Assembly: GCA_029891385.1 (NCBI GenBank)
Contig: CM057228.1
Location: 84,122,964-84,186,963, forward strand
Direction of reading: 5' to 3'
DNA length: 64,000 bases
Source: Erythroxylum novogranatense
Taxonomy: Eukaryota > Streptophyta > Magnoliopsida > Malpighiales > Erythroxylaceae
Part shown: positions 1 to 11,240 of the stretch, one piece after another
Layout of the letters: each line of letters opens with the position of its first letter
How positions within the stretch are numbered: position 1 is the first letter of the stretch
Made by a program: the position numbers and the translations under genes
The notes under the pieces: generated by a model
What the model was told of the DNA's origin: nothing
Seen by the model: only the letters and a program-made list of their open reading frames with translations
Database searches by the model: none

Positions 1-1
1 A

Positions 2-1415
2 AAAGGTGTTATCTCTCAACGATCATGTCCTTATACCCCTCAACAGAATGGGGTGGAAGAACGTAAAAACCGTCACTTGTTGGATATGGTGCATACATTA
101 CTCTTGGAATCTTCAGTTCTATCCAAGTTTTGGGTTGAAGCTTTATCCACTGCAGCCTATCTTATTAATCACCTGCCTTCTCAACAGTTGAATTTTGATT
201 CTCCTTAATATCGTCTTTTTGGTGTGCATCCTGATTATCATATGCTTCATACTTTTGGATATGTTTGTTTTATTCACTTGCCTTCTCATGAGCGTCACAA
301 GCTCACAGCTCAATCTGTTCGATGTGCTTTTATGGGTTATAGCACTACTCACAAAGGTTTAGTGTTTTATGATGGCATTGCTAATCGTTTGCGTATTTTT
401 CGAAATGTGATTTTCTTTGAACATGAGTATTATTTTCAGCAACCTGTTTCTTCACCTGATGTTGTTCTTCTTCCCAGCTTTGATGACTCTTCAACCATTG
501 AGCGTTTTAAACCTGGTATTTTCTATCGGCGAAGACAACCACCTCAATCACAAGTTCCTCCTGAATCTGATTTAGTGTCTGCTACGGTGGTTCCTCGCAG
601 ATCCTCCCGCATCAAGCGTCCTCCTAATTAGTATGGGTTCTCTGCTGTTTTAGCTAACACCACAGTTCCTACCTCTTATTCTTAGGCAGCTAAGCAGGCA
701 TGTTGGACAAAAGCTATGCATGAAGAACTTCAGGCTCTTCAGGAGAACTATACTTGGGATATTGTTCCTTGTCCTGTTGGTGTGAAGCCTATTGGTTGCA
801 AATGGGTATATTCTATTAAGTTACGGTCTAATGGCTCGCTTGACATATATAAGCAAGGTTAGTGGCTCTCGGTAACCGACAAGAGTATGGTGTAGATTAT
901 GAAGAGACCTTTGCCCCTGTTGCAAAGATGACAACAGTGCGACTTGTTCTAGCTATTACTGCTTCACAGGGTTGGCCATTGCACCAAATGGACGTTAAGA
1001 ATGCCTTTTTGCATGGGGATCTTAACGAAGAAATTTATATGAATCCATCGCCAGGGCTATTTTCTACACCTTCTTATGATGTTTGTAAGCTAAAAAGATC
1101 GCTCTACGGTTTGAAACAGGCTCCTCGTGCTTGGTTTGATAAGTTTCGCACTACCCTTCTTCGCTTTTCCTTTGTCCAAAGTCAATATGACTCTTCTTTA
1201 TTTCTCTGTAAAACTACTGTAGGAATAGTTTTGCTTTTGATCTATGTTGATGATATTGTCATCATTGGCACATATTCTAAATTAATATCTCAGCTACAGG
1301 GGCGCCTTTAAGATTCATTTCATATGAAGGACTTGGGCTCATTACAATATTTTCTGGGTCCTGAAATGCACTCTAGCTCAACTAGTATTTTTTACACAAA
1401 CCATTCTGATGTGCT
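2..1415 (+). pseudogene. Ty1/copia pol fragment (integrase end to reverse transcriptase), broken
   Basis: Remnant of a Ty1/copia polyprotein, entering the window inside the integrase (QQNGVEERKNRHLLDMVH) and running through the linker into the reverse transcriptase (WPLHQMDVKNAFLHGDL near 970-1020, YGLKQAPRAW near 1106, LLIYVDDIVII near 1235, MKDLGSLQYFLG near 1325). The N-terminal half of pol lies left of the window, and RNase H and the 3' LTR are absent. Damage is clear: in-frame stops at 206-208, 629-631, 683-685 and 1309-1311, and a one-base deletion near 853-856 that shifts the frame just before LVALGNRQEYGVDYEETF. The stops at 629, 683 and 1309 sit where copia proteins usually have Gln, which fits C-to-T change of CAG/CAA. 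The similarity stops abruptly near 1415. Confidence 0.93.
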
Positions 1416-2757
1416 TATGTGCTCATGTTGTGTTTATATGTTTGATGCATACATGATTTAAAATTGCTTCTGAATTATTTTGATAAATTAAGAATTTTTA
1501 AGAAATAAGCATGTGATGATTTCTACTGTGAAATTGCTATAAAATGGCAATGAGTTTTGAAAATAGTTTTTGCTTATTTTTCGGTTATAAGCATGTTACC
1601 CACGAGCTTAAAGCTTACCCCCCTTTCATTCCCATCTCCAGGTAATGAGGAGGGGATCAGATGAAAAAAAGTCAAGATATTATTTTGGATTTGTATGTTT
1701 TGATTGTGTTTTGAGTAGTTGGGGTAAAACAAAGCTTCAGATGTACTTCGAGTCACTTTTGAGATTTGACATCTTATGCTGCATTTTAAGTTAGATTGAT
1801 AAAAAAAAAGAGCTGAGACCTATGTTGAATATTGTGGAGATTTTGTATCTTTTGTATTTGGATTTGGATATTGATGTTGTATTATGGCTTGAAAATGCCA
1901 TTAATATTTTGTAAGAATTTATTTCATTATGGTAATGAGTTATGGATTTGTGTATGGATGTGAAATATGAATTTGTTTATGGATATGTCATGTGAATTCA
2001 TATATGGATGAGATGATATGAATGTGGTTGATTGTGTTTGGATTCCAGACAGGAGATTCGATGATTGTGATGATTGATCTGAATTATTGAAGTGCTCTTT
2101 GTATATGAATTGATAGTATATAGACAAGTATGTAAGATTTGATGGCAAGAAAGAAAAATAAGATTGTTAAATGATGAGATATGAGTGCATATGAAGAAAA
2201 AAATGAATTGAGGTTGAGGGATTAATGAAAATCCCATTTGGAAGTGGTTTTGCTTTGATTGATGAAAAAAAAATTATACCGATTTGGTTTTGGATAGACC
2301 CAATTGTCTAAGTGGATTGAGGTTGATCGGATCGTCTTTGTAGTTTTCCAATGCGTTTGTTTGTTTTTTTTGTAAAGTATGCGTTTTCAAATGTCGAAGT
2401 TAAGAGTTTTGTCCTTAAGCGTTTTGTATTTCTTGATTCATTTGGTTTCCGCACACGCTTTCAATTCATTTGATTTTCGATCCGAAATTGACCCACTTTC
2501 GGTTTTTGATTTCTTTCGTTTTCTTCCTTACGCGTTTTATTTGATTCCCCTTTTGATTTCTTTCGTTTTCGCCCACTTTGTTTTTTGATTTATGATTTCG
2601 AGGTTGGGTTCCAGAAACCGGTCTCAACAAGATAACGCCGACGAGCTAGAAAATGAGTCTGCAATAGAGAAATTGGAGAGAAGAAAACCGAAGAGGAGAC
2701 ACAGGAAGAAGGAAAAAGAAGACGCAGGTGGGGGGAGAGATGTCAGGTGAGTTTAAA
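1416..2757. other. Noncoding stretch, possibly a degraded LTR
   Basis: No gene recognised. The block around 1590-1660 (ACCCACGAGCTT, then a pyrimidine tract, then CTCCAGGTAATGAGG) resembles the R-region layout of chromovirus-type LTRs, where a 'start/stop-rich' block precedes a CAG. The T/G-rich stretch after it (1800-2140) would match the downstream part of such an LTR. From 2600 to 2757 the sequence is purine-rich (GAAGAAGG-type). Neither LTR border nor a second copy is visible, so this is a weak assignment. Confidence 0.3.
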
Positions 2758-3068
2758 TTTAACAAGAATTTACCGATAGAAATTTCCGTAGGTAAATTCA
2801 AAAATTTTGTATTCCCAATAATTTTCGCCTTTTTACTGATGGATATTTTATACCATCGTTAAATCCTTTACCGACGAGAATCTTATACTATCACTAAAGT
2901 CCATCGCAAAATTTGCTAAGTTGATTTCCCTCCATATTTAACGACGGATATTAGTATCATTGCTAAACAAAAATTTTCCCGTCAATTTTTACTGACAGAA
3001 ATGGATTTTCTGTTGATAATTTACAACAGTATATTTTCCGTCGCTATTTCTCACTTTTCTTGTCGTGA
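2758..3068. mobile_element. CACTA-like (En/Spm) transposon terminus with subterminal hairpin repeats
   Basis: A run of five or six related motifs of the type TTACCGACGGA...TTTAGTG/TACCATCGTTAAA recurs about every 40-60 bp from 2765 to 3050. Several fold back on themselves, for example ACAGAAATGGATTTTCTGT near 2993-3011. The run ends with TTTTCTTGTCGTG at 3056-3068, one change away from the TTTCTTGTAGTG terminus that is the reverse complement of the CACTACAAGAAA ends of plant CACTA elements. The opposite end and transposase were not found, so this is probably a truncated or nonautonomous remnant. Confidence 0.45.
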
Positions 3069-3697
3069 TTCAAACATATAATTACATTTTTATATATAGA
3101 TGTAGCATTGAAGACATCTCATGCTATTGTTTTGTTAAATCACTACGCCTTGGTTCAAACAGATCCTTTTTGCCGATATCTGTCATAATTAGATCGAGTT
3201 TGAGCACATTTGACGAAGATGTTTTTAAAAGATAGTGAATGATATAATCAAAACTTAATTGGAGGCGTCTGGAATCGAAGATGAATCATGAAATGTGACT
3301 TTTCCTTATAAAATTGCAGCTTCTTTCTTTAAAATGTGCCTGTATAGTTTGTTGAAGCAGATAAACATGACATGTGCTTATCCAGACGCCCTTGGATTTA
3401 ATTAAAAATAACGGAATATCATATATAAATTTAGTTTAATTTAACAGATCATAATAAAAGACACCCAGTAACAAATGTTTAGAAGTGAACCAGTAGCACA
3501 TCATCACCCCTTGTGTCATCAACAGTTTGCTCTGGATTATAAGTACTCCAATATATCTCAAATATTCTGTATGTATATATCTACTTTACATTATATATAC
3601 ACATGCATGCCATAAACGTGTTTATACGGTTCTCAAAGGTTCTTTCTTTCTGCCACTTCTCATGGTATTCCCCAAACCTGTTGCTATAGATAGTGTG
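3069..3697. other. Intergenic, upstream of the LURP-one-related gene
   Basis: AT-rich upstream DNA with no recognisable gene or repeat; it presumably holds the distal promoter of the gene that starts at 3798. Confidence 0.4.
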
Positions 3698-3735
3698 CGT
3701 GTGTGTGCGTGTATATATATATACATATATAGTAC
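3698..3735 (+). promoter_or_regulatory. TG/TA microsatellite with TATA-like run before the LURP gene
   Basis: A GTGTGTGCGTG run passes into TATATATATATACATATATAG about 70-90 bp before the ATG at 3798. It could supply the TATA element; the repeat nature makes the exact box uncertain. Confidence 0.35.
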
Positions 3736-3797
3736 CCATTTCATATCTCAAGCTATTATCAAAGTCTGAATCGTATACTACTGGAAGCTTGAAGCAC

Positions 3798-4619
3798 ATG
3801 GCGCCTAAGATTCATCCATCCACTTCCCTTCAGTCTTCTTCTGCTTCATCTTCATCCTCATGCCATTGTTGTTCTTCTTCAGCTTATATCACTTCAAAGA
3901 TTGAGACCTTCACTGTATGGATGAAATCGCTAGTTATGCAAGCGAATGGCTGCACGGTTTATAATTCTGATGGTGAAATTGTTTATCGTGTCGATAACTA
4001 CGAAAAGAAGGGCAGCAATGACGTTTATCTCATGGATCTCAAGGGCAATGTTATCTTCACCATACTTAAGGTATATATGATCTATCATTTTTACAGCGTG
4101 AAAGGGAAAGATTTATGTCTTCGAATACTCAAAACTAAGTAAGTTGAATTCTCTTGTTCAACAGGAACAGTGGCCTTTCGGACAATGGAAGGGCTACAGA
4201 TGCGATGGCTTTGAATCAAAAAACCAAAAACCTTTCTTCCAAGCAACAAAGAGGCGTGTGGATTTTTTAAGTGGTGATTCATGCTGTCGAGTCATGCCGG
4301 GGTCCAAGTCCAAAACCGGGTATTATAAGTTCGAAGCCTCAGCCGGGAAAATCCCATTCAAGATCACAAACAGCAATGGATCACTTGTTGCCAAGGTGAG
4401 CCTTGCTCTCTCTCTGCTAACCTGTTTTTCATTTCATAATCTTCTTAATAATTATTAACTGATACATAATTTTGGTAACTACAGGCCGAGAGAAAGCAGT
4501 CATCTTCAGGAGTGGTACTGGGAGAGGATGTACTCACATTGGTGGTTCAACCAGATGTGGACCATTCCTTCATTATGGCTCTGGTCACAGTCTACGGGTT
4601 GATGCGTCAGAAATTGTGA
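3798..4619 (+). CDS. LURP-one-related (LOR, tubby C-terminal-like fold) protein, 3 exons
   Basis: Exons 3798-4070, 4165-4395 and 4485-4619 join in frame to 212 codons plus TGA; introns are 94 and 89 bp with GT..AG borders (gtatat/caacag and gtgagc/ctacag). The product has a Ser/Cys-rich N-terminus (about residues 1-35), then the LOR/DUF567 domain from FTVWMKSLVMQANGC through YRVDNYEKKGSNDVYLMD (exon 1), WKGYRCDG and the basic exon 2 segment, to GEDVLTLVVQPDVDHSFIMA and a short C-terminus (exon 3). Length and the repeated beta-strand pattern match the plant LOR family, which folds like the tubby C-terminal domain; the founder is linked to defence against oomycetes, but the biochemical role is unknown. 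The ATG at 3798 is chosen because an upstream in-frame ATG at 3693 lies in the TATA/microsatellite run. It appears intact. Which LOR paralogue it is cannot be settled here. Confidence 0.92.
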
Positions 4620-5558
4620 AATGTTAGAATTCCGTATGTCTATAAAAGAAATTCTTTTCAGGAAAATGAAGGTGGAAAAGATTATCTTGGCAAGCTTCTA
4701 TACCCAAAACGCGTCAACTTACTCTGCGCATGTATAAATGTCTTGTTATCAAAAGATTCCCCCAACAACTCTTCTATTTTGTCAGCCAATGGCAAGGCAT
4801 CTTTTTGGTCAGGAATAGACCTACTTCCACACTTTACACGACATTTTGCTTTCTCTCTTTTTCTTTTTTCCTTTCCTTTTCCCATTACCTTTTAGTCGTT
4901 TTACATATATACAATCATGTATTGTCACGCTTTAAATAGAACTCGAGAAATTATTTGACTGATCGACACTTTCATCTACCATTGTATGATCTAATATTAA
5001 AGTTTCAATTCATAATTTGATTAAATAAATCAAACCTAACTCTAAAATTTACTATTCTTATTCAATTATAAAATTCTTTTATATTAATAAATTAATATTC
5101 ATTTCTCTTTCTCTTCCATTAACTTAAAAGAATAAAATTAAACTCAAACATAACATTGTCAATCATAATGTCATCTTATTTACATTAACAACAACACTCA
5201 ATCGAATTCTACTAAAATGCAGGATATGGGAAGATCCAATAGTATTTAGTCTTATCATTTCATGTTAGAGACTCTTTCCGATAGACATACTTATAATGCA
5301 AAATACGATAATATAAAATATAAATACATAAGAATAAATAGAAATATAAAATATAAAATGCAAAGGCAATCTACATATCGAATGTGGTAAAGATTAACAA
5401 TAAAAGATACAATAAGTAAATAAATATACAAACTAGGAAAAAGGACAAGTGCAAGAATAAATCAAATCAATCATCACAAGAAAATAATTAGCCTAAGTAA
5501 TAAATTGTTTAGGCTAAAAAATTAGGAGGGATGTAATATATTTAAAAGACCTAAGAGA
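4620..5558. other. 3' flank of the LURP gene and intergenic DNA
   Basis: Contains the likely 3' UTR, a pyrimidine-rich run near 4850-4890, then AT-rich sequence without recognisable coding content. Confidence 0.5.
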
Positions 5559-6105
5559 ATGAGAATGATTTCTCTAAGAGAGATCCTTCATTCATATCTT
5601 AGAGTGTCAAAGCATTCTATTACGGGCCATATCCTCAGCAAGTTTCAGCAGAGTCATATTATTTTTGGTCACTTCTCTTTAATTCTTCTTAGATCTTCCT
5701 TTTTCTTTTACAGTCTTTAAGTACTATTTTTTCGCATTTTCTCATTGGAGCATCATGGTGCTTCCTTTTAACATTCCAGAATCGCCTAATCCTCATTTAT
5801 CTTAATTTTTTATTAACACTAGCCACCTTTAATTTGTCTCTTTCCAAAACATTCCTGATCTTATCTCTCCTAGTAAGGTTACACATCTAACGAAACGTCC
5901 TTATCTTTGTCACCATTAGCTTATGACTTTGCACTTGTTTGATGAGCCTACACTCCACCCCATATAGCATGACCGACTTAATTGCTAAACGATAGAATTT
6001 ACCTTTGAGCTTGATTAGTATCTTCTTGTCACACAAAATTTCTTATTTCTCCATTTAAGCTACCCTACTTTGATACAGTGGATTATATCTTCATCAATAT
6101 ATCTA
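5559..6105 (-). pseudogene. L1-type LINE, C-terminal end of the reverse transcriptase ORF, broken
   Basis: On the minus strand the sequence matches the conserved tail of plant L1-like LINE ORF2. In order from 6105 downwards it shows IDEDIIHCIKVG, LKGKFYRLAIKSVMLYGVE (near 5990-5945), MCNLTRRDKIRN, and KRKHHDAP (near 5770), ending with LAEDMARNRML near 5610. Stop codons interrupt the frame at least four times (for example after KIRTFR and after NKKLR), and one frame change is needed before LAEDMARN. Only the 3' end is present, as is usual for 5'-truncated LINE copies. No poly(A) tail or target duplication was identified. Confidence 0.85.
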
Positions 6106-6960
6106 AAATATTTCTTTTCACTTAATTTGTAAAAGAATTATTCAATATCAATTACCATTAACAAAACAACAAAAAATAAAATAAAAGAACAATTTGCATA
6201 ATAGTGAAATACATATACACATACGAAGTACTTACTTACCTTTATTTACCTTTCTCTACTCTTTTTTCTCTTTTACTTGTCCTTTTTTCTTTTTTTACCT
6301 TTTTTTTACCATCAATTTTTAAGTTTTCGTTACCTTATTATGTTAGTTACATAGGTGGGATTTTTCCTACCTACTGCATCTTCCCTTTATAGATTATTTT
6401 TGGCAACATTTTCGAGTTCTCTTATTTTGCAATCCTCTATTACTTTCTCTCCTCGTTCTCCTTATCCCATTACTTAGCTTTTCTTATTTTTTTCACTAAC
6501 CTAAGACACCTATGAACTAACTTCTGCTTCTACTTTCATTCTCAACTTTACTAATTAAGCTTCCCTTTTAGTCAGTTCCTTTACTGTTATACACAAACCA
6601 AACACCACTGCTTATTCTGGTCCTCCTCTAGCTACTTTGGTGCCTCAACTTCTTTTTACCCTTAGAAATGTAAATGCCCTTTTTGGTCCTAGCTTTACAA
6701 ACCTTGCTCTTAAGTCACTAAGGAGAAGTTAGAAATAGGTGTTATAAGAGACCATAGTTTTTAGAACAAAATAAGATAGATTCCTAGTATAATGGATAGT
6801 CATATCCTCCATGTTTCACTTCCTTTGGAGGTCCTTATGGCAAGAGTAGTCAGAGGGAAAACCTACTTGGTGGACTTCTTCACTAGCAAAAGGCTTCCTC
6901 TTCTCCTGGTGTAAAAATCAATAGAAGTAAACTAGAGAACATTAGGGCTTGATAAAATTC
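6106..6960. other. AT- and pyrimidine-rich intergenic DNA
   Basis: Long T/C runs (6200-6330, 6400-6560); no gene, RNA or repeat border recognised. Confidence 0.4.
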
Positions 6961-6964
6961 TTAT

Positions 6965-9530
6965 AAATGAAGATTTTTTTCTTTATTTTTTAGCCTTGAA
7001 AGCGAAGCTAGCATTCAAAAGGTTCTAAAATTGGGTCCATGACATGTCTAAGGAAAACCATTTTTATCCTAAAGATTGAAGCATAAAATGAAATTGGATA
7101 AGAAATACCACGTGCATCCCTGCTTGGATCAACTTTCATAATATCCCTTCTAAATATTAATCCACTACAAGACTGAGCTATCTTATATGCTCTTTGGGAG
7201 GACCAATTTTTTTAGATTAAAGCATAACAGGGATAAGAAGAATTTGTTATGTAAAAATATGTTTGAAAGTGGACATGAAGTAGAATTTACCAAATCCGTG
7301 AAACCAATAAGGTTAAATGATGAAGGGGCTCTTGAAGAGTTTGGGATAAAGCTCTCATACTAATAAAACTACCCATTTCTCAGGGATGAGAAGAATGTGT
7401 TTTGCAAAAATATGTTTGAAAGTGGACATAGAGTAGAAGTTGTCTAAATCTTTGAAACCAATAAGGTTAAATGATGAAGGGGTCTTAAAAAGTTTGAGAT
7501 AAAGCTCTCATACTATTAAAACCACCCATTTCTTAGAAAGAAAGATTTAAAAGCCAATAGGTAGAACTTTATAATATGAAAATTTAGGTTTAACAATGTA
7601 TTTTGACATAGAGGACAAGAAATATCGATTGGAACTTGAAGAAGAATCTCTAAAGAGAATGCTCATAATGAAAAATAGAGAAGAATATAAGGGGAAGTTG
7701 AGACCTTAAAACCCATAACATAATAGACAACTAGGTATGAGGTTAAAACTAGGGTCTATATATCTCAAGAAACATACCAACTTATGATGAGAATTGAAAC
7801 CACTCGTTTAGATGGAACTAACCTAAATGTGTAGAATAGTATGGCAAACTTAAAAGATAGTTGTCATGTAATTATGCACTCTGCTCTTGATGAGGTAGTT
7901 ATGAAGAGATGTGACAAATCTTCAAACTTAGTGACAAAATCTATAAAGAAACCCAAAAGGAAACCTAATAATAAAGGGTTTTAGAACCTTAGTTCTCTAA
8001 CATGAACATTACATGAAAATAAAAGGGCATGAATTATCTAAAAGTTAATAAAATATTAAGGATTGTTACTATTAAAGAAGCCAAAGCTAATTGGATTATC
8101 ATAAGCAAGAGTAAAACTTGATAAACAACATAAATGTAAATTTTTTTATAAGAATTGAGAAATTATATAGAACCACCAAGCTCATCATAATGGAGGGATC
8201 TTAATAACCTATCACTAAAGTGTAATCAAGGTACATCATACTTTTAGCTCAAATCAGTTTATTCTTCTGATGGTTAATATTAAACCAAACCTTTATTCAA
8301 TTGGTATAAATTTTACATATGGAGCTAATTATAAGTTTATAAAGAATTCCCTATAGTTTAACATCTCAACCTTAAGTTCCTTAATAAAAGACCATTAGAT
8401 AGTAATAGGTGACTTTAACAATGCCATTCTAGCCCAAGAGGCCAAAGGTGAAAGGATTACTAATAAACTAAGAAATGATAAAATGCTCAAATGTATTAAT
8501 GATTAAGTTTGACAGAATTAAGGTTTGAGGGATCTTATTTCACATAGAGCAACAAAGAAGGGGGAAGTTAGATTATAAGGAAGAAGTTAGATTGAGCACT
8601 GGAAAATCCTCTATGGCTCTTAAAATTATCCAATAGAAGTTCTCTTTTTCGCTCTTTTTTATGTTCTAACCATTCTCTCGTCAAAGTAAGTTTTAATGTT
8701 AAAAAAAGCATAGTAAAAACCAAATTTAGATTCAACAACCTTATGTCTAATTTAGAAGAGTTTGAAGAGACAATCAAGACAGTTCTTAATTCTAAAGTAG
8801 AAGGCTATAAATCTTACAAATGTGTTAGGAAACTTAAAGTTGTTTAAGTGAAGATAAAAAAACCTTTATCAGGATAAGGATATAGACACAAACTCTTACA
8901 TTCATAAATTAAGAGAAAACTTAATTGCAATTTAAGATACAGTGAACCTTTAACATGGGAATGTGGACCTCAAAGCTTATAAGAAAATGGATCTTTCTTG
9001 TTATTCTCAAGTTGTAGAGAATTACCACTCATTAATAATATAGAAGGCAAGTATTAATTGGCTAAAAGATGGAGATAATAACACCAAGTTCTTCTATATT
9101 GCAAATCTTAGTGGAAGGAAAGCCAAAAAAAATATGTTCTTTAATAAAAAGTGATGAAAAAATTATTAAAGAGTAAGAGGAGATTAAAAAGGTGTCTATA
9201 GATTATTCAAGAACCTCCAATAGTTATGATTCTCAAATGCAGGCAATTAAGGTATTCATCTTTATCTCTTAATAGCAGGAGGAGGAACTTACAAGGCCTT
9301 TCACTACTTTAGACATTACATAACTTTTATTTAAGATGAATCAAGATAAAGTTCCATATCCAAATTGATTTAATGGATTTTTTTCTAAAATCCTAAAATC
9401 TAATAAGTACATGATAATAACTATGGTATTGGAATTCTTTATAGGGGTAAGATTATTAAAGAATTAAACAAATCATTTGTTTTCCTCATTCTTAAGAATT
9501 TGAATGTTAAAAATCTTAATAATTTTATAT
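6965..9530 (+). pseudogene. Decayed plant L1-type LINE (ORF1 DUF4283 domain, ORF2 endonuclease and RT start)
   Basis: Heavily mutated but colinear LINE. ORF1-like DUF4283 signals include LESEASIQKVL (near 6990-7025), PAWINFHNIPSKY (near 7120-7155) and SYLMCSLGGPIF. ORF2 starts with an apurinic endonuclease-like region in which VIGDFNNAI (near 8400-8430) corresponds to the catalytic GDFN motif and ELGFEGSYFT corresponds to the usual DLGF..FTW. Further on, INWLKDGDNNTKFFY (near 9055-9100) matches the L1 motif just before the RT domain, followed by a weak PDGF-like segment near 9350-9400. Stops and frame changes occur throughout, so it cannot be expressed. Similarity ends near 9530, where the tandem array begins; the RT core is missing. 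The two LINE pieces in this window (5559-6105 minus and this one) are in opposite orientation and are separate insertions. Confidence 0.78.
7228..7533 (+). repeat. 153-bp direct tandem duplication inside LINE ORF1
   Basis: Copy 1 (7228-7380) and copy 2 (7381-7533) both run from CAGGGATNAGAAGAAT to the segment before CCCATTTCT. The period is 153 bp, exactly 51 codons, so the duplication kept the ORF1 frame. The two copies differ at scattered positions, so it is old. Confidence 0.85.
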
Positions 9531-9534
9531 TGAC

Positions 9535-11240
9535 AATTTGTTACTAAAAAGACATTAGCGGATTTACTTGATCTTATTAATGCATACCACGAGTTCTTAT
9601 TATATTATAGCATGTAGCTTATTTGTAGGCTAATGAGCTCTTATTTGGAGGAGTATAAAGGAGATAAAGGTTGAAGACAAGGATGGAGCTACTATTCAAA
9701 AAGAGAAAGAAGAGAAGAAAAAGGAAGATGAAGAGGAAGAGCCAAATAAGGTGGCTATTAAGAAATTATAGGCAGTTAAGTATAGAGAGCTCCTACTTTC
9801 CACAAAACAAATCATCGAAATCAATTAATGATCTAGGGAGTTTTATTATTCCTTATTATATTAATAGTTTATTACTAAAAGGGTGTTAATGGATTTACTT
9901 AGGATTATTAATTTGATATCATATATCATTATATTGAAATATAAGTTCTGTTTTCAGGAGAATGAGCTCTTATTTGGAGGAGTAGAGAGGAGTTAAAGGT
10001 TGAAGAAAAGGAGAAAGCTACTATTTAGGAAGAGGAGAAAGAGGAAGAAGAAGAGGAGGAGGCAAATAAGGAGGCTATCAAGATATTATCAATAGTCATC
10101 TTAAGTTTTAAGAGCTCCTACTTTTCACAGAATAAAGTTTCAGAGTCAATCGGTGATTTAGGGGGTTTTATTATTTCTTGTTATATTAACAACTTGTTAC
10201 TAAAAAGAGCATTATTGAATTTACTAAGTCTTATTAATTTGATATTATATGTCCTTACTATATTACATCATGTTGTCTATTTGCAGGCAATTGAGCTCTT
10301 ATTTGGAGGGGTAGAGAGGAGTTAAAGGTTAAAGAAAAGGAGGAAGTTATTTTTTAAGAAGAGAAGAACTACATGAGTTAAATAAGGAGGCAATCAAGAA
10401 ATTATTATCAGACATATTAAGTACAACGAGCTCCTAATTCTGTCTAAAAAAAGTTATAGTTAATTGATGATATAGGGGGTTTTATTATTCCTTATTATAT
10501 TGATGAGTTGTTACTAAAATGGGCATTAGTAGATTTACTTGGCCTTATTAATTTTATATCTTATTTCCTTATTATATTATAGCATGTGGCATATTTGTAA
10601 ACTAATGAACTCTTTTCTTAGGAGTAGAAAGGAGCTAAAGGTTGAAGAAAAGCAAAAAGTTATTGTTTAAGGAAAGAATGAAGAGAAGAAAGAGCTAAAT
10701 AAGGAGGTTATCAAGGAATTATTGATAGATATATTAAGTAAAGAAAGCCACTACTTTTCTTTAAAAAAACCATCAATAGTCAATCGATGATATAAGGGGT
10801 TTTATTATTCCTTATCATATTGAATACATCCTTACATCATATGGCATATTTGTAAGCTAATAAGCTCTTATTTGGAGGAGTAGAGAGGAGCTAAAGTTTG
10901 AAGAAAATGAAGAAATTATTGTTCAAGAGGAGAAGGAAGAGGAGAAAGAGGAAGATGAAGAGAAGGATCTAAATAAGAAAGCTATCAAGAAATTATTGTC
11001 AAACATCATAAGTACGAAGAGCTCCTACTTTATATAGAAAAAATTTTCGAGTCTATTGATGATTTAGGAAGTTTATTATTCCTTGTTGTATTGATAGATT
11101 GATACTAAAATGGGCATTAGCATATTTACTTGATCTTATTATTTTAATATCATATGTCCTTATTATATTGTAGCATATGGCGGCCTAGTTGTAGGCTAAT
11201 GAGCTGTTATTAAAGAAGACAGGTAGAAATAAGTTGTTGA
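9535..11240 (+). repeat. Tandem array, five diverged units of about 330 bp with retroviral-protease-like content
   Basis: The anchor AATGAGCTCTTATTTGGAGG and its variants start at 9632, 9961, 10288, 10604, 10859 and 11198, giving spacings of 329, 327, 316, 255 and 339 bp. Each unit holds a purine-rich Glu/Lys-coding run (GAGGAAGAAGAAGAGG type), an ANKEAIK-like segment, then a segment reading like IGDLGGFIIPCYINNLLLKRALL and SLINLI (clearest near 10150-10240). That last part resembles the protease region of Athila/Tat gypsy elements (DPGSFTIPC..DLGASINLMP). All units carry stops. The array therefore looks like a local amplification of a gag-protease piece of a gypsy element. Confidence 0.75.

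Noticed and set aside
3527..3799. Short open frames on both strands across the TATA/TG microsatellite
   Set aside because: Composition is that of the simple repeat; overlaps the promoter of the LURP gene.
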